From assembly GCA_035299085.1 (NCBI GenBank), contig DATGXG010000036.1, positions 124,001-188,000 on the forward strand: 64,000 bases of DNA, read 5' to 3'. This document shows, in pieces, positions 45,671-54,565 of this stretch. The notes under the pieces are model-generated. The model saw only the letters and a list, made by a program, of their open reading frames with translations. It had not been told where the DNA came from and ran no database searches. The stretch's first letter is position 1. Each line of letters begins with the position of its first letter. The position numbers were made by a program, and so were the translations under genes. This DNA is from Bacteroidales bacterium. Lineage in GTDB: Bacteria > Bacteroidota > Bacteroidia > Bacteroidales > UBA10428.

Positions 45671-46957
45671 ATGATTCTTAATTACATCTGGGTCGGCTTT
45701 TTTGTAGTGGGCTTCCTCGTTGCCCTTTTCAGGGTAATAGGATATTACTTCCGTGATTTTATGGCGGATCATCTGAGCCTTATTTTTTCAGTGGCTGACC
45801 GGGATGTTTTCAGCGCCATAGTAACAAGTACTTTCGATATGGCGAAGACGAGCGTCGAATTGTCAATATATCTGATTGGCGTTATGACGCTATGGCTTGG
45901 CATTATGAAAATCGGAGAAAAGGGCGGAGCTGTAAATGCGCTCTCCCGGGTAATGAATCCATTTTTCAGCCGCATATTTCCCGGCATACCTAAAAATCAT
46001 CCGGCCATGGGATCGATCCTGATGAATTTCAGCGCCAATATGCTCGGATTGGATAATGCCGCAACGCCACTCGGACTGAAAGCCATGAAAGAGCTTCAGG
46101 GAGTGAATCCCGACCAGGAACGGGCATCGGATCCAATGATTATGTTTCTTGTATTGAATACATCAAGTCTGACCATCATACCAATCAGTGTGCTTGCCAT
46201 GCGTGTTGCTGCAGGTGCCGCCTCTCCCACGGATATTTTCATACCCATGATCCTGGCCACCTATTTTTCCACCCTGGCCGGCTTTCTTTTTGTTGCTTTC
46301 AAACAAAAGATCAATATTTTTAACAAAGTTGTATTGGCCTATCTTGGCGGAGTAACCTTGCTCATTGCCGGGATAATATTCTACCTGACAAATCTCCCTC
46401 AGGATAAAATGTCTGTACAAACTGCGTTTGCCGGAAACTTCCTGTTGTTTTCAATTATAATTGTTTTCATTCTGCTTGGGATAAGGAAGAAGATCAATTT
46501 ATATGAGACTTTTGTTGAAGGAGCAAAGGAAGGTTTCCAGGTTGCAGTGAATATAATTCCTTATTTAGTGGCAATGTTGGTTGCCATTGGTGTTTTCAGG
46601 GCTTCCGGTTCGTTTGAATTTTTGATGTCAGGATTACGAAACTTCTTTGCCTTATTTGGTTTTGACACACGGTTTGTAGATGCGATGCCTGTTGCACTGA
46701 TGAAACCCATGAGCGGAGGGGCAGCCAGGGGTCTTATGGTTGATGCCATGAAAAACTTCGGGCCTGATTCATTTGCAGGGCGCCTGGCGTGCATTGTCCA
46801 GGGATCTACCGAGACCACTTTTTACACTGTTGCAGTTTACTACGGTGCTATTAACATCAGGAACACAAGGTATACGGTTGCAGGGGGCCTTCTGGCCGAC
46901 CTGGCGGGAGTACTGGCTGCAATAGCCATGGCCTATCTGTTTTTTGGCAATTCCTGA
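45671..46957 (+). CDS. Fused SpmA-SpmB-type nucleoside-recognition membrane protein
   Basis: A 428-residue polytopic membrane protein with two nucleoside-recognition (GATE) domains, corresponding to Bacillus SpmA and SpmB joined in one chain. Blocks include GIMKIGEKGGAVNALSRVM, the SANMLGLDNAATPLGLKAM segment in the first half and KPMSGGAARGLMVDAM with QGSTETTFYTVAVYYG in the second. In sporulators SpmAB affects spore-core dehydration; non-sporulating Bacteroidota keep the fusion for an unknown transport role. Likely in the rnr transcript. Confidence 0.92.
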   Translation: MILNYIWVGFFVVGFLVALFRVIGYYFRDFMADHLSLIFSVADRDVFSAIVTSTFDMAKTSVELSIYLIGVMTLWLGIMKIGEKGGAVNALSRVMNPFFSRIFPGIPKNHPAMGSILMNFSANMLGLDNAATPLGLKAMKELQGVNPDQERASDPMIMFLVLNTSSLTIIPISVLAMRVAAGAASPTDIFIPMILATYFSTLAGFLFVAFKQKINIFNKVVLAYLGGVTLLIAGIIFYLTNLPQDKMSVQTAFAGNFLLFSIIIVFILLGIRKKINLYETFVEGAKEGFQVAVNIIPYLVAMLVAIGVFRASGSFEFLMSGLRNFFALFGFDTRFVDAMPVALMKPMSGGAARGLMVDAMKNFGPDSFAGRLACIVQGSTETTFYTVAVYYGAINIRNTRYTVAGGLLADLAGVLAAIAMAYLFFGNS

Positions 46958-46961
46958 TATT

Positions 46962-47585
46962 TTACTTTAACTGGTAATTCAATTGAAGTGTGAGGTAATT
47001 GTTGAAATCACCCCTTGAATTGCCAAAAATTTTACCGAACCAGCTATAGTAGGATCCCGCAGTTTCAAGATCCCTTATTGAAAAAATCGAATAAGAATAT
47101 CTTACATCGATGCTGATATTTTGTGTAATTAAAATATTGGCACCAATCAGTGTGCCGAGGTCAAACTTCCGGAAATCAACAAGGTACTCCTGTGGCAAAG
47201 TTCCGCTGTCATCGCGGCCATTGGCGTGGAACATGTATCCGGGAATTAACCCGAGCTGCAGGTAACCGTACTTTTTTATTCTGAAGGAAGCCATTACAGG
47301 AATGTCGATATAGTGCAGGGCCAGCAGGTATGATCCTGTGTTATCCTCTGAAGCCGGGTTGCGTGCCCCTCTTGATGCGTACCGTACTTCCATCCGCGAC
47401 TGAAGCCAGTCGGTCATATCGCGTGTGACATATACACCTCCCACCAATCCCATTTTATCATAGCCGGCATAAGAATCGCCGTCAACCTGCGAGGCTGTAA
47501 AACCTGCCAGTATGCCACCATGAAAGTCCTGTGCACTCAGCGCGCTTAAAGTAAATATCAGAATTACAACTAACCGGAACTTCAT
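46962..47585 (-). CDS. PorT-family outer-membrane beta-barrel protein
   Basis: A 207-residue exported barrel: signal peptide MKFRLVVILIFTLSALSAQ, then FHGGILAGFTASQVDGD and repeated amphipathic strands, ending YLTLQLNYQLK. This is the general outer-membrane beta-barrel (PF13568-like) pattern. It resembles but is not proven to be the T9SS-linked PorT. It lies 1 nt downstream of the sirtuin gene on the same strand. Confidence 0.8.
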   Translation of the reverse strand: MKFRLVVILIFTLSALSAQDFHGGILAGFTASQVDGDSYAGYDKMGLVGGVYVTRDMTDWLQSRMEVRYASRGARNPASEDNTGSYLLALHYIDIPVMASFRIKKYGYLQLGLIPGYMFHANGRDDSGTLPQEYLVDFRKFDLGTLIGANILITQNISIDVRYSYSIFSIRDLETAGSYYSWFGKIFGNSRGDFNNYLTLQLNYQLK

Positions 47586-47586
47586 A

Positions 47587-48282
47587 TCAGTATAGATGTT
47601 CAGATAACAGTTTCTCTTTAAGTCTGGCTACGCCGGTACTTGCTTTTTCCCTGATAAAATTGATATGGCGGTAAATAGGTACGGCAACGTCATTCGGATC
47701 GATAAGATAAACAGGAGTGGGTTTCGGAACATAATCGATAAGACCTGCCGCCGGGTAAACAACCATGGAGGTACCTATGACAACGAAAATATCGGCCTGG
47801 TTGGTGATTGCCGCGGCTTCCTCAATGGCAGGAACTGCTTCGCCGAACCACACAATATCAGGTCTGAGCTGGGTTCCTTTTTCGCAGGTATCTCCTTTAT
47901 TTATCGGTTTATAGCCGATATCATATACAAGGTCAGGATCGCCTGTACTCCTTGCCCTGGTTAGGATTCCATGTAAATGGAGCACATTTTTACTCCCGGC
48001 TTTTTCGTGCAGGTTATCAACATTCTGGGTGATGATCTGCACATCGAAATATTTCTCAAGTTCAGCAAGGCCTTTATGCGCGTCATTAGGCTGTGCTGTT
48101 TCAAGCTGTTGTCTTCTTTCGTTATAAAAGGTGAGCACGAGTTCCATATTCTTCACCCATCCCGCGTAACTGGCGACTTCCATAACGTCATAGTTTTCCC
48201 ATAAACCTCCGGAATCTCTGAAAGTTTTGAGTCCGCTTTCGGAACTTACTCCTGAACCCGTTAGTACGACAAGCTTTTTCAT
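47587..48282 (-). CDS. Sir2 family NAD-dependent protein deacylase
   Basis: A 231-residue sirtuin. The NAD-binding loop is TGSGVSSESGLKTFRDSGG, the catalytic His sits in the HLHG block, and QNVDNLHEKAG is the classic sirtuin motif. The four-Cys zinc site found in most sirtuins is not present: the region between LHG and PDIVWFGE holds a single Cys (GDTCEKG). The start at MKKLVVLTG is chosen over a reading seven codons longer. The next gene on the same strand is an outer-membrane barrel, an odd partner. Its 5' end faces the wzc-like gene divergently. Confidence 0.9.
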   Translation of the reverse strand: MKKLVVLTGSGVSSESGLKTFRDSGGLWENYDVMEVASYAGWVKNMELVLTFYNERRQQLETAQPNDAHKGLAELEKYFDVQIITQNVDNLHEKAGSKNVLHLHGILTRARSTGDPDLVYDIGYKPINKGDTCEKGTQLRPDIVWFGEAVPAIEEAAAITNQADIFVVIGTSMVVYPAAGLIDYVPKPTPVYLIDPNDVAVPIYRHINFIREKASTGVARLKEKLLSEHLY

Positions 48283-48355
48283 GTTAAAACTTAAGGAAAA
48301 CAAATATAGGATTTTTATTTTACTATCTTTACACGTTTCATATTCAGCATTTCAC

Positions 48356-50782
48356 ATGGATCAATATCCTGAAATTTACCGCGAAGAAGAGAGCATAGAT
48401 ATCAAAAAATACCTTTACAGGATTTTATATAATTGGTGGTGGTTTGCTTTATCCATTTTTTTTGCGTTGACTATAGCTTACCTGGTTAACAGGTATTCTG
48501 AAGATATGTACAGGGCCAATTGTTCTGTAATCATTGCCAATGAAAATACACCAAGGGGCGATATTGAAAGTGTAATTGAGGATATGACCAATATCCGGAA
48601 CAGAAGAACCAAGGCCGTGGTTCAGAATGAAATTACAGTGTTGAAGTCATATAAAATGGCTCATGCCGCCCTCCAGAAGCTCGATTTTGGAATTACTTAT
48701 ACGGCAGTCGGCAGAAGAGGTATTGCTGAATCGAAATTGTATAAAAGTTCACCGTTTATAGCCATCGTTGATACTGCATCGGCCAATCAATACAATTACC
48801 CGATTTCAATAAGCATCCTGTCTCCGAGCACATACCGTTTCACGGATGATAAATTCGGTATTTCGCAGGTATTGTATTTTGGACAGAAATTTCAGCATGA
48901 AAGCTTTAATTTCACATTACTTCCAAGGACTCCCGGAAGTCTTAAAAACCTCGAGAATTTTCCTCTGAAATATTATTTCACACTGAATGATCTGAATAGC
49001 CTTGTAAACAGGTATAGGGCAGGACTTAATGTTGAGGTGAATGATGAAAAGGGTTCCATACTGACCCTGTCATTAACCGGTCCGAATAAGGAGCAGATAT
49101 GTGACTACCTGAACATGCTTTCACGGGTTTATATCCAGTCCAATCTCGACGAAAAGAACTCAACCTCTTCGAATACAATTAAGTTTATCGATCAGCAGTT
49201 GAATGAAACCATTGATTCGTTGCAAACTGCAGGAATCAGGCTGCAGAATTTCAGATCCGCCAACCGGATCATTAATATCAGCCAGGAAGGGAATGCCATG
49301 TTTCAGCAGATGGAACAACTGAATACTGAAAAAGCGACGATTGATATTCAGGCACGGTATTTTGAGTATTTAAAGGAATATATTGATTCGAAAAAAGATA
49401 ACATCGAAATCATTGCTCCTTCAGTGATGGGCATACAGGACGCCTTGCTGAACTCGCTGGTATCGCAGATCAATACACTGAATACAGAACGCAGGAATCT
49501 TCAGTTCAGTTCGAACGAAAGTAATCCGAAGCTTACCATGCTGAACATGCAGCTTGAAAATCTCAGGCTTGATATCGAAGAAAACGTTCAGAATCTTATT
49601 AAGGCAAACAGCATATCGGAAAGTGAATTAAACAAGCGCATAAATAATCTGGAAGCAGAAATTCAGAAACTGCCGTCAACTGAAAGGCAACTTATCAATA
49701 TTCAGCGTGAATTCAACATAAACGACCAGATATATACTTTTCTTCTTGAAAAGCGTGCTGAAGCTGGTATTACCAAAGCCTCAAATATGCCGGACCACCG
49801 GCTTCTCGACAGTGCCAGGGCGGAGAATGCTGTGATGATAAAGCCGAAAACTTCCATGAATTATATGATGGGCCTTGTTCTTGGAGGGCTGCTACCCCTG
49901 TTGCTGCTGATTCTGATTGAATATTTCAACAATAAAATTGTTGACAAAAAAGATATAGAACAGCAAACCAACACTCCCATTTTAGGTTCTGTTGGACATA
50001 ATGACAAATCATATGACCTTCCGGTTTTTGAAAATCCGAAATCAGCCCTCACCGAATCATTCCGATCACTCAGGGCAAATCTGCAATACCTGCTTAAGAA
50101 TGAAACTCACAAGATCATATCCTTTTCATCCACTATAAGCGGCGAAGGAAAAACTTTCTGTTCGGCAAACCTGTCAGCAATACTTGCCATGGCAGGGAAA
50201 AAGACCCTTCTGATAAGCCTGGACCTTCGCAAGCCGAAAATTCATAAAATTTTCAGGATAAAAAATGAAAAAGGGATCAGTTCTTACCTTGCCGGTATCG
50301 ACGGGGAAAACTTCATTCATCCCACCAATGTGGATAATCTGTGGGTAGCTGTTTCAGGTCCGGTGCCCCCCAATCCTGCCGAGCTTATCGAATCGGCAAG
50401 GATGACAGAGTTCCTGCGAAAAATGAAGGAAGAATATGATTATATTGTTATAGATACTCCTCCGATTGCGATTGTAACAGACGCCCTGCTATTAAAAGAT
50501 ATGGTTGATATCCATGTTTTTGTTATCAGGCATGGTTATTCGAGCAAGCAGGTGCTGCAGTTGGTTGAAGACCTTTTTACCAAAAGAGGTTTAAAAAATA
50601 TGACACTGCTCATCAATGATGTTCAGGCCAAAGGTTATTACGGGTATAGTTACCGCTACGGGTATGGTTATGGTTATGGCTACGGGTATGGTTATGGCTA
50701 TGAGCATGGCTATTATGGTGAGGAACTTCCTACCATAAAAGGATTCAGAAGGACAATGCGCAAACTTTTAAAATCACGGTAA
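48356..50782 (+). CDS. Wzc-type polysaccharide co-polymerase / BY-kinase with Tyr-rich tail
   Basis: An 808-residue inner-membrane protein controlling capsule or exopolysaccharide length and export. A Wzz domain (TM about 20-45), a periplasmic coiled-coil region (about 270-500), a second TM (about 500-520, NYMMGLVLGGLLPLLLLIL) and a cytoplasmic BY-kinase domain follow one another. Walker A is SGEGKT (595-600), Walker A' LLISLDLRKPKIHKIF, Walker B YIVIDTPP. The tail holds 14 Tyr within 29 residues, mostly as GY repeats, the autophosphorylation cluster. The start MDQYPEIYREE replaces an earlier ATG that overlaps the divergent sirtuin. Confidence 0.93.
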   Translation: MDQYPEIYREEESIDIKKYLYRILYNWWWFALSIFFALTIAYLVNRYSEDMYRANCSVIIANENTPRGDIESVIEDMTNIRNRRTKAVVQNEITVLKSYKMAHAALQKLDFGITYTAVGRRGIAESKLYKSSPFIAIVDTASANQYNYPISISILSPSTYRFTDDKFGISQVLYFGQKFQHESFNFTLLPRTPGSLKNLENFPLKYYFTLNDLNSLVNRYRAGLNVEVNDEKGSILTLSLTGPNKEQICDYLNMLSRVYIQSNLDEKNSTSSNTIKFIDQQLNETIDSLQTAGIRLQNFRSANRIINISQEGNAMFQQMEQLNTEKATIDIQARYFEYLKEYIDSKKDNIEIIAPSVMGIQDALLNSLVSQINTLNTERRNLQFSSNESNPKLTMLNMQLENLRLDIEENVQNLIKANSISESELNKRINNLEAEIQKLPSTERQLINIQREFNINDQIYTFLLEKRAEAGITKASNMPDHRLLDSARAENAVMIKPKTSMNYMMGLVLGGLLPLLLLILIEYFNNKIVDKKDIEQQTNTPILGSVGHNDKSYDLPVFENPKSALTESFRSLRANLQYLLKNETHKIISFSSTISGEGKTFCSANLSAILAMAGKKTLLISLDLRKPKIHKIFRIKNEKGISSYLAGIDGENFIHPTNVDNLWVAVSGPVPPNPAELIESARMTEFLRKMKEEYDYIVIDTPPIAIVTDALLLKDMVDIHVFVIRHGYSSKQVLQLVEDLFTKRGLKNMTLLINDVQAKGYYGYSYRYGYGYGYGYGYGYGYEHGYYGEELPTIKGFRRTMRKLLKSR
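50657..50702 (+). repeat. GGTTAT-type microsatellite coding for the GY tail
   Basis: Six-base units (GGNTAY) in tandem, with the block TACGGGTATGGTTATGG recurring 24 nt apart, encode the (GY)7 stretch. Slippage by one unit would change the number of tyrosines without a frameshift. Confidence 0.8.
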
Positions 50783-50787
50783 CTTTT

Positions 50788-51639
50788 TCAGCCGCCCATT
50801 GAGGCGAATGATCCCGACTTGGTTATGTGACGTGGTGCAAGGCAGAGTACCGGAATTTCAGCCTTATTGAGTATCTGGTGTGCTGTATTTCCCATAATAA
50901 GGGAGATAGCTGATGACTGCTCCGTGGTTATCGAAATAAGATCTGCCCGTACCGTATTGGCGTAGTTAATGATCATATCCGGCACATTGTCGCCAAACAC
51001 TTCATTGTTTTCACAGGTTACCTTTCCCTGTATATAACCAGCTACCTGGCTGGCATACGATCTTATTTTTTTGATATTTTGTTTACCCTTTGAAGTTTGA
51101 ACAGCCACTACATGCACCTCTGCATTGAACAACCGGGCCAACTCAGTTGTAAAAGGTACTTTCTGGCGTGAATCGGCTGAAAGATCAATCGGAAGAACTA
51201 TTTTCCTGATTGAAGAAGGGCAGTAATTCTTGCGCAGCGTAATAACAGGTGATTCGGTAGCTGAAATTATACGAAAAGCATTGCTGCCAATGAATACTTC
51301 CTGGAAGCCTGATGCTCCATGGGTAGATGTACTGATTACAGAATTTGGCCACTGTTTGGCAAGATTGACAACTTCCTGGTAGATTCTTCCGGGTGCCAAT
51401 TTGTAATCGATTACCGAATCATTCTGAAGTTGGGGTTTAAATTCATTTATAATTGTTTCGAATTTTTTCTCAGCGGTGTTTTTTTCGACTACAGATGCAT
51501 CTTTTTCAGTTTCCGAATTCCTCTGGAGTACATAAATAAGGTGGATGCTGATCTGCTGCCTTGTCGAAAAAAGGGCAGCCATTTTAAGTCCGTTCAAGGA
51601 TTCTGTCGAAAAATCAACGGGTACAATAATGTTTTTCAT
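50788..51639 (-). CDS. Tandem-domain universal stress protein
   Basis: A 283-residue protein with two UspA domains. The first begins NIIVPVDFSTESLNGLKMA, the second RKIVLPIDLSADSRQKV, as in UspE-like tandem proteins. The second carries the ATP-type loop GNTAHQILNKAEIPVL (G-2x-G-9x pattern: MGNTAHQIL), while the first has GSNAFRIISATESPVI. The role is stress survival; the ligand may be ATP. Its stop nearly touches the wzc-like gene end, convergent. Confidence 0.9.
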   Translation of the reverse strand: MKNIIVPVDFSTESLNGLKMAALFSTRQQISIHLIYVLQRNSETEKDASVVEKNTAEKKFETIINEFKPQLQNDSVIDYKLAPGRIYQEVVNLAKQWPNSVISTSTHGASGFQEVFIGSNAFRIISATESPVITLRKNYCPSSIRKIVLPIDLSADSRQKVPFTTELARLFNAEVHVVAVQTSKGKQNIKKIRSYASQVAGYIQGKVTCENNEVFGDNVPDMIINYANTVRADLISITTEQSSAISLIMGNTAHQILNKAEIPVLCLAPRHITKSGSFASMGG

Positions 51640-51820
51640 ATTCCAGAATAGATTATATCCTATTTACGTAATTTCAGAAAAAAAGATATGGTCTGAAAAT
51701 ACAGAATGTGAATTGAAATTAGGGAAGGGGTCGCTTATAGTTTAGTAATATTATATATATTTATATTTTGATACTATCTAAGACATCCGGCTTTTGAACC
51801 TAATTTTTGAACGAATTGCC

Positions 51821-52198
51821 ATGCAAGATTTATTTATTCAAGGAACTGACTCGCTTCCAAATGTATCATTTAAGGCCAACGGAGAATTAAAGATATTTGG
51901 CAGGGCATTGCCTGAAGACGCAGCTAAGTTTTTTGCTCCGTTACTGGCCTGGATTAATGAATATTCCTCACAGGAGGTGAACATAGAAATCAACCTTGAT
52001 TATTTTAATACAAGTGTTTCAAAGCAATTGCTTGATTTATTCAAGTCGATCGATAACAAAAAGGACATCCTGACTGTTAATGTGAAATGGATGTACGAAG
52101 AAGGAGATGATGAAATGCTGGAATCCGGGGAAATTTACCAGGAATTGCTTCCCAGGTTTTCCTTTTCCTTCCATAAGTACGCCGAAATGACCAATTAG
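51821..52198 (+). CDS. SiaC-family regulatory phosphoprotein (DUF1987)
   Basis: A 125-residue DUF1987/SiaC protein: LFIQGTDSLPNVSF at the start, FGRALPEDAAKFFAPLLAWI, INLDYFNTSVSKQLLDLF and MYEEGDDEMLESGEIY. In Pseudomonas SiaC is phosphorylated by SiaB and dephosphorylated by the PP2C phosphatase SiaA and, unphosphorylated, activates the diguanylate cyclase SiaD. Here none of these partners is adjacent, so its target is unknown. The ATG MQDLF is preferred over a TTG nine codons earlier. The conserved Thr in FNTSVSK is the likely phosphorylation site by family comparison. Confidence 0.85.
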   Translation: MQDLFIQGTDSLPNVSFKANGELKIFGRALPEDAAKFFAPLLAWINEYSSQEVNIEINLDYFNTSVSKQLLDLFKSIDNKKDILTVNVKWMYEEGDDEMLESGEIYQELLPRFSFSFHKYAEMTN

Positions 52199-52312
52199 TA
52201 ACCGTATTTGTTTATTTTCAGACATAAAGTCAGTGTACTATGACATATAAACATATATAGATACGTTGGTTTAAGTTTTGCAGTATCCTTTACATAAATT
52301 AAAAACAAGATC

Positions 52313-52675
52313 ATGGCACTTGAGCATTTAACAAAAGACACTTTTAAGGAAAAGGTGTTTGATTATGAAGTCAATAAAGAATGGAAATATGCCGGTACAA
52401 AGCCTGCTATTATTGATTTCTATGCAGACTGGTGTGGCCCTTGCAGGATGGTGGCGCCTGTGCTTGAAGAATTAAAAACAGAGTACAGTGATAAGCTTGA
52501 AATTTATAAGATAAACACTGACGAAGAGCGTGAATTATCCGCCATGTTTGGCATTCAGAGTATTCCCAGCCTGCTTTTCATTCCGCTTGACGGACAACCT
52601 CAAATGGCAATGGGTGCTTTGCCCAAGGAGACTTTTAAGAAAGCCATCACGGATGTACTGAGTGTGACCGTTTAG
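52313..52675 (+). CDS. trxA: Thioredoxin
   Basis: A 120-residue cytosolic thioredoxin with active site WCGPC (Cys41, Cys44), the preceding AIIDFYAD strand and the cis-Pro in QSIPSLLF. A 20-residue N-terminal addition (MALEHLTKDTFKEKVFDYEV) is common in Bacteroidota thioredoxins; there is no signal peptide. Single-gene unit with a hairpin-plus-T-run terminator behind it. Confidence 0.96.
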   Translation: MALEHLTKDTFKEKVFDYEVNKEWKYAGTKPAIIDFYADWCGPCRMVAPVLEELKTEYSDKLEIYKINTDEERELSAMFGIQSIPSLLFIPLDGQPQMAMGALPKETFKKAITDVLSVTV

Positions 52676-52711
52676 ATTGACTTTTGAAAATATCGGATGT
52701 TTAATAAATGG

Positions 52712-52764
52712 CAATCAAAAGGTTAAAGGGATTTGTCCTTTCCGCCTCTTGATTGTCATTTTTT
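52712..52764 (+). terminator. Probable terminator after trxA
   Basis: CAATCAA (52712-52718) pairs with TTGATTG (52749-52755), with an inner AAAGG/CCTTT helix, followed by a run of six T. Lies in the 304-nt gene-free spacer between trxA and the carboxylase operon. Confidence 0.7.
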
Positions 52765-52809
52765 ATTTATTAACTTTGCTCCTCATTCCAAATTACGTTC
52801 TTTTGGAAC

Positions 52810-52847
52810 TGCCTTCAGGCAAAGGATGTACAATCTTTCTGAAGGCA
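52810..52847. other. 9-bp inverted repeat before the acyl-CoA carboxylase operon
   Basis: TGCCTTCAG at 52810-52818 is exactly complementary to CTGAAGGCA at 52839-52847, with a 20-nt loop. No T-run of length follows; possibly a second terminator or a regulator site. The rest of the spacer to the operon start shows nothing I can interpret. Confidence 0.4.
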
Positions 52848-52979
52848 AAAATGTGCGGATATGAAATTGACAAAGCTGATATATACATTTCTGTCCATTG
52901 AAATCAATCCTGCCGGTTTTTTTACCCATTTTCTCATTATTGTTGTTAATTGCTGTAATAATCGAATAATTCTTTTCAC

Positions 52980-54539
52980 ATGGATGTAAAAGGAAAGTTA
53001 TACACTCGTTTTCTCAATCGTCAGGAGGCTTATGCCGAACAACAGCAGGCTGAGTCGGTTGTTGAAAAACAGCATCTCAAGGGAAAAATGACCGCCAGGG
53101 AACGGGTGGATATGCTATTTGACCCTGATACCTTTGAGGAAATCGATGGATATTCAATGCCTGCTCCGGCAGGTGGCGATTTTGGCAAGAAAGTATCAGC
53201 CTTCGGTGACGGCGTTATCACCGGTTATGGTAAAATAAGCGGAAGGCTTGCATTTGCGTTTTCACAGGATTTCAACATCATGGGCGGATCGCTTGGTTCG
53301 GTTCATGCTGCTAAAATAGCCAAGATACAGGACATGGCACTTAAGATGGGCGCTCCCATTATTGGGTTGATTGATTCGGGAGGCGCTCGTATACAGGAAG
53401 GAGTTGCCAGCCTGGCAGGTTATGCAGCTATTTTTAAGCGGAATGTGGATGCATCGGGTGTTGTGCCCCAGATTTCGGTAATTATGGGGCCTGCAGCCGG
53501 AGGAGCTGTGTATTCCCCCTCGATCACCGATTTTGTTTTCATGACAAACAAAACCAGTTATATGTTTGTCACGGGTCCCAACGTGGTAAAAGAAGTGCTT
53601 AATCAGGATGTTTCCTTTGATGACCTGGGCGGAGCCATGGTGCATATGAAAAAAAGCGGGGTAGCTCATTTTGTTTATGAAGATGAAGAGAATACGTTAC
53701 GCGGAGTTCAGAAACTCCTGTCGTACCTACCCTCCAATAACCTTGAAAATCCTCCCTTTCTTGAAAACTGCGACAACGACATGAGGGAAGATGAGCGGAT
53801 AAGGGATATTGTACCTGATGATGCGAATAAACCCTATGACATTAAAGATATCATCAACCTGATTATTGACAGGAATACATTTTTTGAAATATCGACATAT
53901 TTTGCCCAGAACCTTGTCATCGGTTTCGGCCGGTTGCAGGGTAAAACAATCGGGATCCTGGCCAATCAGCCAAAAGTACTGGCAGGCACACTCGACATCA
54001 ATTCGTCCGTTAAAGGAGCCCGTTTTATTCGATTCTGTGATTCGTTTAATATTCCTATTCTCACCCTTGAGGATGTACCGGGCTTTTTACCGGGTGTTGA
54101 CCAGGAGCACAATGGTATTATCAGGCATGGTGCAAAATTGCTGTATGCCTATGCAGATGCCACCGTTCCAAAAATTACGGTGATACTTAGAAAATCATAC
54201 GGAGGCGCATACTGTGTAATGAACAGCAAAAATCTCGGGGGCGATTTCAATTTTGCCTGGCCAACAGCTGAAATTGCTGTCATGGGTCCTGAGGGTGCCG
54301 TATCGATTCTTTACAGGAAAGAACTGATTGAATCGAGTGATCCGGCAAAACTTAAAAAAGAACTGACTGTTAAATACCGCGATGAAATAGCAAATCCTTA
54401 TGTAGCAGATGATAAGGGATATATAGATGAAGTTATTGATCCCATAACTACACGGAAGAAACTGATAACCGCATTTACTGCGCTTGAGAGCAAACATGTA
54501 AGTGTACCATCGAGAAAACACGGGAATATCCCGCTTTAG
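52980..54539 (+). CDS. Acyl-CoA carboxylase carboxyltransferase subunit (PccB/MmdA type)
   Basis: A 519-residue carboxyltransferase of the propionyl-CoA carboxylase beta/MmdA family, with N- and C-terminal crotonase-fold halves. Acyl-CoA and biotin pockets show in SGGARIQEGVASLAGYAAIF, MGPAAGGAVYSPSITDF and the later LTLEDVPGFLPGVDQEHNG and SYGGAYCVMNSK, whose GGAYC is a typical oxyanion-hole block. It is the first of three genes with a biotin carboxylase and a biotin carrier, together a complete soluble acyl-CoA carboxylase. Substrate likely propionyl-CoA, possibly acetyl-CoA; no Na+-pumping membrane subunit is present. Confidence 0.94.
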   Translation: MDVKGKLYTRFLNRQEAYAEQQQAESVVEKQHLKGKMTARERVDMLFDPDTFEEIDGYSMPAPAGGDFGKKVSAFGDGVITGYGKISGRLAFAFSQDFNIMGGSLGSVHAAKIAKIQDMALKMGAPIIGLIDSGGARIQEGVASLAGYAAIFKRNVDASGVVPQISVIMGPAAGGAVYSPSITDFVFMTNKTSYMFVTGPNVVKEVLNQDVSFDDLGGAMVHMKKSGVAHFVYEDEENTLRGVQKLLSYLPSNNLENPPFLENCDNDMREDERIRDIVPDDANKPYDIKDIINLIIDRNTFFEISTYFAQNLVIGFGRLQGKTIGILANQPKVLAGTLDINSSVKGARFIRFCDSFNIPILTLEDVPGFLPGVDQEHNGIIRHGAKLLYAYADATVPKITVILRKSYGGAYCVMNSKNLGGDFNFAWPTAEIAVMGPEGAVSILYRKELIESSDPAKLKKELTVKYRDEIANPYVADDKGYIDEVIDPITTRKKLITAFTALESKHVSVPSRKHGNIPL

Positions 54540-54565
54540 TAACACTATAAATTCATTTTTCGAGG

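Noticed and set aside
52677..52901. Small 74-residue ORF after trxA
   Set aside because: It begins with TTG, overlaps the trxA terminator hairpin and has no recognisable domain.
53262..53669. Antisense ORF opposite the carboxyltransferase gene
   Set aside because: Shadow of a conserved gene; many His and Cys from complementing its codons, no domain.
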